This document shows positions 7,179-15,700 of a DNA stretch of 64,000 nucleotides, in pieces (within the stretch, counting starts at the first letter, position 1; every line of letters begins with the position of its first letter). Position numbers and translations under genes: made by a program. The notes below the pieces were generated by a model. The model saw nothing but the letters and a program-made list of their open reading frames with translations. It did not search any database and was not told the origin of the DNA. Source of the stretch: Microbacterium sp. M28 (GTDB taxonomy: Bacteria > Actinomycetota > Actinomycetes > Actinomycetales > Microbacteriaceae); contig NZ_CP107546.1 in NCBI RefSeq assembly GCF_025836995.1, forward strand, positions 2,294,001 to 2,358,000, in the 5' to 3' direction.

Positions 7179-8915
7179 GTGACCACCTTCTCCATCGGCG
7201 ACACCGACTTCGTCCGCGACGGCGCACCCCACCGCATCCTGTCCGGGGCGCTGCACTACTTCCGTGTGCACCCCGACCAGTGGCAGGACCGCATCCGCAA
7301 GGCCCGGCTGATGGGGCTGAACACGATCGAGACGTACGTCGCCTGGAACGCCCACGAGCCGCGCCGGGGCGAGTGGGACGCCACGGGATGGAACGACCTC
7401 GGCCGCTTCCTCGACCTGATCACTGCCGAGGGCATGGACGCGATCGTGCGCCCCGGTCCGTACATCTGCGCCGAGTGGCGCAATGGCGGCCTGCCGACCT
7501 GGGTCGACGCGGACGAGCGCACGCTTCGATCCTCTGATCCGGCGTACCTTGCCGACGTCACCGGGTTCCTCCGGCGCGTGTACGAGATCGTCGCTCCTCG
7601 CCAGATCCACCGCGGCGGATCGGTCGTGCTCGTGCAGATCGAGAACGAGTACGGGGCCTACGGGTCGGACAAGGCGTACCTCGAAGAACTCGTCCGCGTG
7701 ACCCGCGGCGCCGGAATCGAGGTGCCGCTCACCACCGTGGATCAGCCGACCGACCGCATGCTCGCCGACGGCAGTCTCCCCGAGCTGCACAGGACCGGCT
7801 CGTTCGGCTCCCGCAGCGCTGAGCGCCTGGAGACGCTGCGGCGGCACCAGCAGACCGGCCCGCTGATGTGCTCGGAGTTCTGGGACGGCTGGTTCGACTG
7901 GTGGGGCGGCGTGCACCACACCACCGACGTCGCAGCCACGGCCGCCGAACTCGACACCCTGCTCGCGGCTGGTGCCTCGGTCAACATCTACATGTTCCAC
8001 GGCGGCACCAACTTCGGCCTCACGAACGGCGCCAACCACAAGGGCCGCTACCTCCCGCTGGTCACCTCGTACGACTACGACGCACCGCTCGACGAAGCGG
8101 GCAACCCGACGGCGAAGTACTTCGCGCTGCGCGACGTCATCGCGAAGTACGCCCCCGTCCCCGCCGAGGTTCCGCCTCCTGCTCGGCCCGCCCCCGCGTT
8201 CACAGCGCAGCTGACTGCGGCAGGCACATGGACGGATGTCGAGGCGAACGGCATGCCGGCCGATGAGCCGACCTCGTTCGACGACCTCGGCCACCTGAGC
8301 GCACTCGTGCGCTACGACGCCGAGCTGCCGGAGGGCTTCGGCGGCGGCATCCTCCGATGGGAGGAGGAGATCCGCGACCTCGCGTGGGTCAGCGTCGACG
8401 GGCAGCACGTCGGAACGCTCTCGCGCACGCGTCACGATCGCGCGGTCACCCTCCCGGCCGGACGACGGGTCAGCATCCTCGTCGAGGATCAGGGGCGGGT
8501 GAACTACGACCACCGGCTCGGCGAGCACAAGGGCATGATCGTCGCTCCCCTGCTGGACGGCGCGTCGCTGCGCGGCTGGACCTCCACGCCGCTGGATGTG
8601 GCGGAGATCGCCGAACGAGTCGCCACAGGTCCTGCCCCGGCCGGAGAAGGACCCGTCGCCTACACGGCAGAATTCAGGTTGGATGCCGCATCCGACCTGT
8701 TCCTCGATACGGCGCTGTGGAGCAAGGGCTACGCGTTCGTCAACGGATTCTTCCTCGGCCGCTACTGGCGCAACGGACCGCAGCGGACCCTCTTCGTCCC
8801 GGAGCCGGCGACGCGCACCGGAGCGAACCGGCTCGTCGTGCTCGAGCTCGAGAACCTGCTCGAGCCGATCGCGTCCTTCGTCGCCGAGGCTGCCCTCGGC
8901 GACCTCAGCGAGTGA
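7179..8915 (+). CDS. Beta-galactosidase, glycoside hydrolase family 35
   Basis: Cytoplasmic exo-acting beta-galactosidase of family GH35 (578 residues), releasing terminal beta-galactose from oligosaccharides. The opening ILSGALHYFRVHPDQWQDRI (from residue ~16) and TYVAWNAHEPRRGEWD are family signatures. The acid/base Glu is in VQIENEYGAYG near residue 155 and the nucleophile Glu in CSEFWDGWFDWWG near 233; NIYMFHGGTNFGLTNGA follows. The C-terminal beta-sandwich modules end with WSKGYAFVNGFFLGRYW. There is no signal peptide. Start GTG 7179 is chosen because the family's homology begins right after it; an in-frame start at 7125 would add 18 atypical residues. It stands alone, without an obvious galactoside transporter beside it. 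Confidence 0.88.
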   Translation: MTTFSIGDTDFVRDGAPHRILSGALHYFRVHPDQWQDRIRKARLMGLNTIETYVAWNAHEPRRGEWDATGWNDLGRFLDLITAEGMDAIVRPGPYICAEWRNGGLPTWVDADERTLRSSDPAYLADVTGFLRRVYEIVAPRQIHRGGSVVLVQIENEYGAYGSDKAYLEELVRVTRGAGIEVPLTTVDQPTDRMLADGSLPELHRTGSFGSRSAERLETLRRHQQTGPLMCSEFWDGWFDWWGGVHHTTDVAATAAELDTLLAAGASVNIYMFHGGTNFGLTNGANHKGRYLPLVTSYDYDAPLDEAGNPTAKYFALRDVIAKYAPVPAEVPPPARPAPAFTAQLTAAGTWTDVEANGMPADEPTSFDDLGHLSALVRYDAELPEGFGGGILRWEEEIRDLAWVSVDGQHVGTLSRTRHDRAVTLPAGRRVSILVEDQGRVNYDHRLGEHKGMIVAPLLDGASLRGWTSTPLDVAEIAERVATGPAPAGEGPVAYTAEFRLDAASDLFLDTALWSKGYAFVNGFFLGRYWRNGPQRTLFVPEPATRTGANRLVVLELENLLEPIASFVAEAALGDLSE

Positions 8916-9002
8916 CGCGACTCGTCGTAATCCCACAGGGAACGCACAGCCGGGCGTAAACTCCGGTGTGCTCTTTCCGCACTCGAGCGCCCCGGAGGCC
9001 CC

Positions 9003-10457
9003 ATGAGTTCCGTCACCAAGCCGGCGAACCCCCGTTCGCGCGTCATCACCGCGAGCCTGGTCGGCACGACCATCGAGTTCTACGACTTCTATGCGTACGC
9101 GACCGCGGCCGTGCTCGTGTTCCCGGTGCTGTTCTTCCCGAGCGACAACGACACCGCCTCGTTGCTGGCGTCGTTCGCCGTATTCGGGGCGGCGATGGTC
9201 GCCCGCCCGATCGGCGCTGTGGTGTTCGGTCACTTCGGCGACAAGTTCGGACGCAAGGCCACCCTCGTGGCATCGCTTCTGACCATGGGCATCGCGACGT
9301 TCGTGATCGGACTGCTGCCCACGTTCCAGCAGATCGGCTGGGTCGCTCCCCTGCTGCTGCTGATCCTGCGTCTCGCGCAGGGCTTCGCGCTGGGCGGTGA
9401 ATGGTCCGGCGCGGCGCTCGTCGCGACCGAGAATGCGCCGGCCGGCAAGCGCGCCTGGTACGGCTCGTTCCCGCAGCTGGGAGCCCCGCTGGGCTTCATC
9501 ATCGCGAACGTCCTGTTCCTCGCGATCAACTGGATGCTGCCGCACGCCGAGAACCCGGCGCTGAAGTCCGAGGCGTTCCTGGCCTGGGGATGGCGGATCC
9601 CGTTCCTGTTCTCGGCCGTCATGGTCATCATCGGGCTGTGGGTACGTCTGAAGCTCGTCGAATCCGACACGTTCAAGAAGGCGGAGCAGAAGGGCACGAT
9701 CCGCAAGCTGCCGCTGGCGACCGTGTTCCGCTTCCACTGGAAGCAGCTGATCCTGGGCACGTTCATCATGCTCGCGACCTACGTGCTGTTCTACCTGATG
9801 ACGAACTTCACGCTCACGTACGGCACGAAGGCGGCCGATCTCGAAACGGCATCGGCCGCGGCCGCGGCGGCGGCGGAGGCGACGGGCAAGTCGTTCGATC
9901 CGTCCGCGTTCGCCGCGCAGTTCTACCCCGGTCTCGGCTTCGGCTACACCGACTTCGTGCTCATGCAGATCATCGGAGTGGTGTTCTTCGGCATCTTCAC
10001 GCTGCTGTCGGGGCCGATCGCCGACGCCATCGGCCGCCGCAAGCTGCTGCTGTGGACCACGGGCGCGATCATCCTCTTCGGTCTCCTCTTCAACGTGTTC
10101 CTGCTGCCGCAGGCCGATCCGAAGTTCACGGGTGCGCTCACGCAGGCGTTCCTGATCTTCGGCTTCGTGCTGATGGGCACGACGTTCGGTCCCATGGGAG
10201 CCCTGCTGCCCGAGCTGTTCCCGACGAACGTCCGCTACTCGGGATCCGCGATCGCCTACAACGTGTCGTCCATTCTCGGTGCGGCGGTCGCCCCGTTCAT
10301 CGCCGTCGCGCTGTGGGCAGCGGTCGACGGACAGCCGTGGCTCGTCGGCGTGTACCTGTCATCGATGGGCGTGCTGACGTTCATCGCGCTGATCTTCACC
10401 CCCGAGACCAAGGATCACGACTACGAGTCCGACCTCGGTGTCGGTGCAACGCTGTAG
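9003..10457 (+). CDS. MFS transporter, metabolite:H+ symporter (MHS) family
   Basis: A 484-residue, about 12-helix cytoplasmic-membrane transporter of the MHS branch of the major facilitator superfamily (relatives ProP, ShiA, KgtP). The family opening is clear: ITASLVGTTIEFYDFYAYAT, then GHFGDKFGRKATLV (loop 2-3 motif GDxxGRK) near residue 77 and LRLAQGFALGGEWSGAALVA near 123. An Ala-rich cytoplasmic insert (about 280-305) is unusual but not informative. CGGAGG (8991-8996) precedes ATG 9003, and TAAACT near 8957 may be its -10. MHS substrates (organic acids, osmolytes, aromatic acids) cannot be separated from sequence. It is convergent with the S66 peptidase gene, only 6 bp away. Confidence 0.85.
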   Translation: MSSVTKPANPRSRVITASLVGTTIEFYDFYAYATAAVLVFPVLFFPSDNDTASLLASFAVFGAAMVARPIGAVVFGHFGDKFGRKATLVASLLTMGIATFVIGLLPTFQQIGWVAPLLLLILRLAQGFALGGEWSGAALVATENAPAGKRAWYGSFPQLGAPLGFIIANVLFLAINWMLPHAENPALKSEAFLAWGWRIPFLFSAVMVIIGLWVRLKLVESDTFKKAEQKGTIRKLPLATVFRFHWKQLILGTFIMLATYVLFYLMTNFTLTYGTKAADLETASAAAAAAAEATGKSFDPSAFAAQFYPGLGFGYTDFVLMQIIGVVFFGIFTLLSGPIADAIGRRKLLLWTTGAIILFGLLFNVFLLPQADPKFTGALTQAFLIFGFVLMGTTFGPMGALLPELFPTNVRYSGSAIAYNVSSILGAAVAPFIAVALWAAVDGQPWLVGVYLSSMGVLTFIALIFTPETKDHDYESDLGVGATL

Positions 10458-10463
10458 CGGGCG

Positions 10464-11495
10464 TCAGTAGCGCGCGAAGACCCGCTGGGTCGAACCGTCG
10501 AGCACCACGCGGCCGCCGTAGGGAAGGATCCACTGCGGCCGCGTGTGGCCGAACGGCACGCCGATGCACACGACGGCCTCGCGGTTGTAGCGCGAGATGA
10601 CCTCGATCGCGGCATCCCGCTGCTCGTCGCGCAGCGCCTGCGCCTCGGAACCTGTCGGGTGGAACTCGAAATCGCTCACGAGCGGTCGTGCGATGAGAAC
10701 ACCCGCGACGGCCTGCAGGATGCCGCGTTCGCCGAGGCCGCGCAGCCACCGCGCGACCCAGCCTGCGCTCGGACGCTCCTCGCTCGTCTCCAGGAGCAGG
10801 ACCGCTCCCTCCAGATCGGATGCCGCAGGCAGTCGGTCGGCCCATGCGAGGCCGTCGAGCACCTCCAGGCATCCGCCCCACGTGCGTCCTTCGACTCGAC
10901 GCTCCGGACCGCTCCACGCCCACGGTCCGGTCGGCGTCCGGTCGCCGTATTCGGTGAGCGCACGAGGATCTGTCCAGCGGCGTCCGACATCCTCGGACTC
11001 GCCCGGCTCGATGATCTCGATCTCGCCACCGTCGATCAGCGCGGCCCGAAGAGACAGCAGATGCACGTCGTCGACCGCGGGCCCCGGCCCGAGATGGACC
11101 GCGGTCGAGCCGCCGTGATAGCCCGCGATGCCCAGACCCCACAACCAGTTCAGGATGTTCGTGTTGTCGCTGTAGCCGACGAACGGCTTCGGGTCGGCCA
11201 GGGCGAGCGCCGGATCCAGGTGCGGCACCACGAGCATCTGGTCGTCGCCGCCGATGGTGGCGAGGATGCCACGGATCGACGGGTCGGCGAACGCCGCGTC
11301 GACATCCACCGCCCGCTGCTGCGGGGTAGCGTCCCGCATCCGCGTCGTCGGATACTCGACCGGCACGAGACCGGTCTTCTCCACGAGGCGCCGCATCGCC
11401 TGCTCGTGCAGCTCCGGCGCCTCCGCCGGTGCGGCGAAGGCGGGTGACAGGATGGCGACTCGGTCCCCTGCATGGAGTTTGGGCGGGATGCGCAT
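10464..11495 (-). CDS. S66-family peptidase (LD-carboxypeptidase / MccF-like)
   Basis: A 343-residue serine peptidase of family S66, whose members trim L,D-bonds in recycled muropeptides (LdcA) or inactivate microcin C-type peptide-nucleotides (MccF). The nucleophile elbow is FVGYSDNTNILNWL near residue 107, in the place of the LdcA GxSD motif; the catalytic Glu lies in VLLLETSEE near 230 and the His in CIGVPFGHTRPQW near 315. It opens IPPKLHAGDRVAILSPAFA, as in MccF-like members. No signal peptide, so it acts in the cytoplasm. The substrate is uncertain; the MccF-like subgroup is more likely than true LdcA because of the long insertion around residues 180-215. Gene start ATG 11495. Confidence 0.82.
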   Translation of the reverse strand: MRIPPKLHAGDRVAILSPAFAAPAEAPELHEQAMRRLVEKTGLVPVEYPTTRMRDATPQQRAVDVDAAFADPSIRGILATIGGDDQMLVVPHLDPALALADPKPFVGYSDNTNILNWLWGLGIAGYHGGSTAVHLGPGPAVDDVHLLSLRAALIDGGEIEIIEPGESEDVGRRWTDPRALTEYGDRTPTGPWAWSGPERRVEGRTWGGCLEVLDGLAWADRLPAASDLEGAVLLLETSEERPSAGWVARWLRGLGERGILQAVAGVLIARPLVSDFEFHPTGSEAQALRDEQRDAAIEVISRYNREAVVCIGVPFGHTRPQWILPYGGRVVLDGSTQRVFARY

Positions 11496-11540
11496 GGCTC
11501 CATCTCATCACGAGCGGCGGCGCGCAGTCGTCAACGTCCA

Positions 11541-11568
11541 TTGACAGCCTCACGTACGTCAATATAGA
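11541..11568 (+). promoter_or_regulatory. Sigma70-like promoter of the small HTH gene
   Basis: TTGACA at 11541-11546 and TATAGA at 11563-11568 are separated by 16 bp. This is the best -35/-10 pair in the window and the -10 is buried inside the palindrome at 11553-11578. Confidence 0.6.
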
Positions 11569-11578
11569 TTGACGTACG
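11553..11578. promoter_or_regulatory. Perfect palindromic operator overlapping a -10 box
   Basis: CGTACGTCAAT (11553-11563) and ATTGACGTACG (11568-11578) are perfect inverted 11-bp arms around a 4-bp centre ATAG. The palindrome covers the -10 of the HTH gene and stops just before its ribosome-binding site GGAGG (11578-11582). A weaker partner, GTCAA...TTGAC (11530-11545), lies over the -35. A repressor, possibly the encoded HTH protein, bound here would block transcription. Confidence 0.7.
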
Positions 11579-11587
11579 GAGGTCATC

Positions 11588-11794
11588 ATGAACACCCGCA
11601 CCGCGAATGCCACGGACCCGGCCGGCGAGCCGCTCGCAGAGCTGCATCGGCTCGCCGATCTGCGGCGCGAGATCGCGCGGTCCGAGGAGGCTCAGGTGCG
11701 TCGAGCGCGCACCGCGGGATACTCCTGGCAGGCGATCGCCAGCGCCCTCGGCGTCAGCAAGCAGGCCGCGCACCGCCGATTCGGACGCGCCTAG
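11588..11794 (+). CDS. Small helix-turn-helix DNA-binding protein
   Basis: A 68-residue protein that is almost entirely a helix-turn-helix unit: a charged first helix (LAELHRLADLRREIARSEEA, residues 16-35), then AGYSWQAIASALGVSKQAAH (about 43-62), a textbook HTH with Ala-x-x-x-Gly in the turn, and a basic tail RRFGRA. It has no ligand or dimerisation domain, so it probably works as a homodimer or with a partner. GGAGG at 11578-11582 sets ATG 11588. The perfect palindrome over its promoter suggests autoregulation. Targets are unknown. It is convergent with the HNH nuclease gene, 17 bp away. Confidence 0.75.
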   Translation: MNTRTANATDPAGEPLAELHRLADLRREIARSEEAQVRRARTAGYSWQAIASALGVSKQAAHRRFGRA

Positions 11795-11811
11795 CCCCGG
11801 CTGTCCGCAGA

Positions 11812-12714
11812 TCAGCAGGTCCGAAGGACCGCCTCGGCTGCGGCACGATCAGGGTCGTCGATGCCGAGGTCGTAGGCATCGAGCACGCCCACCCACTGCT
11901 CGACATACGAGCAGCGCAGCACGGGCTCGGGAGGCAGCCACTGTGCCGGCCCGGACGCGCTCTTGGACTGATTCGTGTCCTGCGACGCGGCGACGAGGTT
12001 CTGCGGGTCGTTGGCGAAGGCCGTGCGCTGCTCGTCCGTCCAGGCGTACGCTCCGTGCTCCCAGGCCCAGGCGAGGGCGACGACGTGGTCGATCTGCACC
12101 AGCACCGACGTGTTCCGGCCGGACACGAACGACACGGCGGTGCCGTCGTACGGATCGACGAGATCACCGGCGAGCACCTTGCACTCGCGGGTTCCCGGCT
12201 TGAACACGGGGTTGCGCAGATCGCGTCCCAGGATGTCGTTGCGGGTGTCGCATCCGTTGCGATCCACATCCGCCCAGCGCTGGCCGAACAGGTCGCGGAC
12301 GTAGTCGTACGGCGCCCGGCCGGAGACGGCGTCCAGTCCGGCCAGGGCATCGAGCGCCTGTGCCGCGGGGTCGGTCGGATCACTCGGGCGCTGAGGATCG
12401 GATGCTCCGGGCGACGGTGACACGACGGCATCCGGTGGCGGAGCCGTGACGGTCGGCGTCGCGATCGTCTGCGCGGGTGCGGGGCCTCCGGCCGCTGGAG
12501 CGGAGCCGAGGTTCGCGACGCCGATGCCGACAGCGACGACGACGATCAGGGCGACGACGCCGATCCCCCACGACCCGCGACGCGTTCGGGGCCGAAGGCG
12601 ACCGCGGCGTGCACCGTGCGTCGGCCTTCGCGTCCGCGGATGAGGTGGCGAGGCGCTGCGTGCGGGCGCGCTATCGGCTTCCCCCGACGGACGCGGGGGC
12701 GGTGTCGGTGCCAC
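11812..12714 (-). CDS. Membrane-tethered HNH nuclease (DUF1524/GmrSD C-terminal type)
   Basis: A 300-residue protein with a basic Arg/Pro-rich N-terminus, one membrane helix at about residues 48-67 (GIGVVALIVVVAVGIGVANL), a Pro/Ala/Thr-rich linker to ~120, and a C-terminal nuclease domain. The domain has IDHVVALAWAWEHGA near residue 211 (the Asp-His of the HNH motif) and DPQNLVAASQDTNQSKSASG near 240 (Asn, then Asn-x-x-Lys), matching the DUF1524 arrangement also found in secreted actinobacterial nucleases. Orientation predicts the nuclease outside the cell membrane. Start GTG 12714 lies one base after the stop of the preceding gene (TGACGTG), so it is the fifth gene of the tubulin/VWA operon by coupling; a longer start overlapping that gene by 80 bp is less likely. 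Confidence 0.78.
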   Translation of the reverse strand: MAPTPPPRPSGEADSAPARSASPPHPRTRRPTHGARRGRLRPRTRRGSWGIGVVALIVVVAVGIGVANLGSAPAAGGPAPAQTIATPTVTAPPPDAVVSPSPGASDPQRPSDPTDPAAQALDALAGLDAVSGRAPYDYVRDLFGQRWADVDRNGCDTRNDILGRDLRNPVFKPGTRECKVLAGDLVDPYDGTAVSFVSGRNTSVLVQIDHVVALAWAWEHGAYAWTDEQRTAFANDPQNLVAASQDTNQSKSASGPAQWLPPEPVLRCSYVEQWVGVLDAYDLGIDDPDRAAAEAVLRTC

Positions 12715-12715
12715 G

Positions 12716-15700
12716 TCAGATCCCGCTGTCGTACGTGTCGGGGTCGATCTCGACCGCCACGGTGCGCTGCGGCGCGTCCCACAGACCGATCGCACCGATG
12801 GGCAGAGGGCCTGCGACGTCCACGCGCCAGACCAGGTCGATGCCGGCGCGGCCGGAGCCGCGGAACGGCGCGGTCACCACTCGAGCGTCCTCGTGGAATC
12901 CGAGCTGCCGCTCCAGCCGTTCCGGCATGACGAGGTAGCTGGTGACGTTCTCGTGATGCCCCTCCTGCACCTGACGCTGGGCGAGCCAGGTGGCGCTCAA
13001 CGGCGTCACCGGCTCACGTCGGCCGGCGAGCGAATCCAGCAGGAAGTCGTCCCACGCGATGCCGGCGTCGATGCCGATCGGGTCGGTCATCCTGGCCACC
13101 GCATCCAACGGGTTCTCCTCGATGGCCGTGACCCGCGGCTTGCTGCCGTGCAGGGAGTGCCGTTGGATCTCGCCCATCAGCTCCCGCAGGCGCGGTGCCG
13201 CCACGCGGGTCAGGACGCTCTCCTGCGACATCGCGTCGCGCAGCATCCGTCTGGCGTTGTTCGATGAGTGCGGGAGGTCGTCGTCCAGCGCGCCGACACC
13301 GAAGGCGGCACCGTCCTGCCCGAGCTCGGCTCCGACCTCGCGCACGAGATCGCGGAACGCGTCGGCGCGCCACCCGCGGCGCAACAGGTGCTCCGTGGTC
13401 ATCCGACGCAGTCGCGTGGCCGCCGCATAGTCCGTCTCGACCACGGTTCCGATGTTCATCGCGAACGGCAGGGACTCGCGAGCGAGCTCGTAGTCAGGCT
13501 TCGATTCCCACTCCGGACGGATGGCCCACGGGTGGTGGACTGCCCGTGCCAGGAGGTCGAGCCAGTCGACCATCTGCCGATGCAGCGACGACAGCCGGGC
13601 GAGTTCGCGGCGGGCATGCCGGGACGCATCCGAGATGTGCTCGAGATGCGCGTGCGTGAGATCCACATGCCGCTGGAACGTCGACCAGCCGCGGTGATAG
13701 GCCGCGAGGAAGCCGAGCGTCAGCAGCAGACCGATCACGAGACCGACCGTGATCGTCACCCAGGTCTCCGGATACCAGAAACCCACCCTCCGCACGGTGT
13801 CGCGCAGCTCGGGCAGGAGGATCGGCAGCAGCTCGACGAGAGCGACGACGCCGATGATCACGAGCCAGGCGACGAGCATCCGCTGGTGGAACGCCTTGCG
13901 CAGCCGGAGGAGCTCCCCCGGCATCGGTGCCCGAAGACGATCGATCTCGCGGGCGTAGCGCGCCACGGCGGTCTGCGCGGCGGTCCGATCGGCGTTGAGC
14001 GCCGCGAGCAGGCGCCAGGTGAACGAGCGATCGCGCCCCACCGCCCAGTCGTCGTACGAGGCCAGTGCCTCGTCGCGTCGGCGCCGCTCCGCTTCTGCCG
14101 CCTGCGCACGCGCCGCCGCCGCATCACGACGCGCCTTGGCGTCCTCCCACTGCACGCGCATCTCGCGCTGCATCTGCTCGCGGTGCTCGCGGTTCGCGGC
14201 CTGCTCCGGAGTCTCCGGCGCTGACGGGATGACCGGGGCGGGCGGAGCAGGAGCGGGTGCCGGCGGCGCGGGAGCAGCAGGGGCGGGAGCGTCCGGGCTC
14301 GACGGGCGATCGGACGACGCGTCCTGCTCCGACGACGGGGCCGCGAACACGACGTCGGGACCGGGCGTCCGATCGGAGGGCGCATCGCTGTCGGTGGCTG
14401 TGTGGGTGTGCGCAGCGGTGTCGTCTGCTGTCGTCGGGTCGGTGGCGCGATCCGCTTCCGTCGCCTCGGCCGGGTCGACGACCGGCTCCCCGACTTCGCC
14501 GGACCGCGCGGCTGCGGCGGCCGCCAGCGCACGGCGGGACGTCGGAGCCGCGGCATCCGGCTCCTCGGATGCCGGATCCTCGGATGCCGGCGCCTCGGAT
14601 TCCGGCTTGTCCTCGATGTCTCCGTCTGCGGCCTCGGCGGCCCGAGCCGCCTGCGCGGGCGGCGCAGACGCAGCGCTTTCCGCTGCGGGCCCGGCGGGCG
14701 ACGTGGCGACGCCTCCGCTCGACATCGGCTGCTCCGGCGCGGCGACGGGCTCCGGAAGGAGCCGGAAGGCGTGCTCCGCGGCGGCCATCTCGTTCGCCGC
14801 CTGCTGCGCCTCACCGAGCCCGGCACTGGCCCATGCTGCCAGATGCGTGCGGGGCTCACCGGCGGCCAGGACGTACCAGTCCACCGGGACCGGAAGATTC
14901 GCGGGACCGTCCTCGATCGTCCACGCGGCATCCGGATCGGGGAAGACGTCCGATACGCGCCCGAAGACCGGGACCTTCTCCTCGATCTTGACGAAGCCGA
15001 GGTCTGTGAGGTCTGAGCTGCCGTCCAGCGAACCGAACACGAGCTCGCGCAGACGCGCCCACAGCCGCGGCGTCGTCCGGATGCCGCCGACGCCGACGGG
15101 AGCGGACATCGCCGCCCTCGCGGCCTTCTCCGCGTCGAAGATCTCGTCACGACGGGCGATGAGCCGCGCGTCGCGCGCGTCGAGCACCGAATCGAAGTCC
15201 TGCCCGACGATGTGCGTGCCGTCATCGGACTGCAGTTGCCTGGTCAGTGCCCGGCCGGTCCTCGATGTGATCCACCGCCAGGTCCAGCGCGGCATCGAGA
15301 CCAGCTTGTCGGCGCTGAAGGACCCGAAGCGCCGCAGCTGCTCGACGATGCCGATGCGAGCACGATCGGGCTGACGCTCCTCCTCGATCGGGTGGAAGCT
15401 CAGCGCCCCCTGATCGAGCGACATCGACGCGGCGACCATCTGGTCGACGTAACCAGGGACGAGGCTGTCGTCGATGAACGCCGTGCCGGTCGGCGGCGAC
15501 CCGGCACTCGGGTCGATGAGCAGCGAATCGGCTCTGCTGGCCAGGTCGAGCACCTGCGCGGCGGTCCTGCGCCCGAGCGCTTCGGTGATCACGGCGTTGA
15601 CGAACACCCGCGACACCCAGACGCTCTGGTGGCTGGACGCCTCGCGCTGCACGAGCTCGAAGCTTCCGACACCCGCCCCGTTCCACAGTCCGGCGACGCT

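Noticed and set aside
6771..9737. Minus-strand open frame of 988 codons opposite the GH35 and MHS genes
   Set aside because: Spans three plus-strand genes with clear family motifs; its translation matches nothing and is biased toward Arg, Gly, Asp and Val as shadow frames are.
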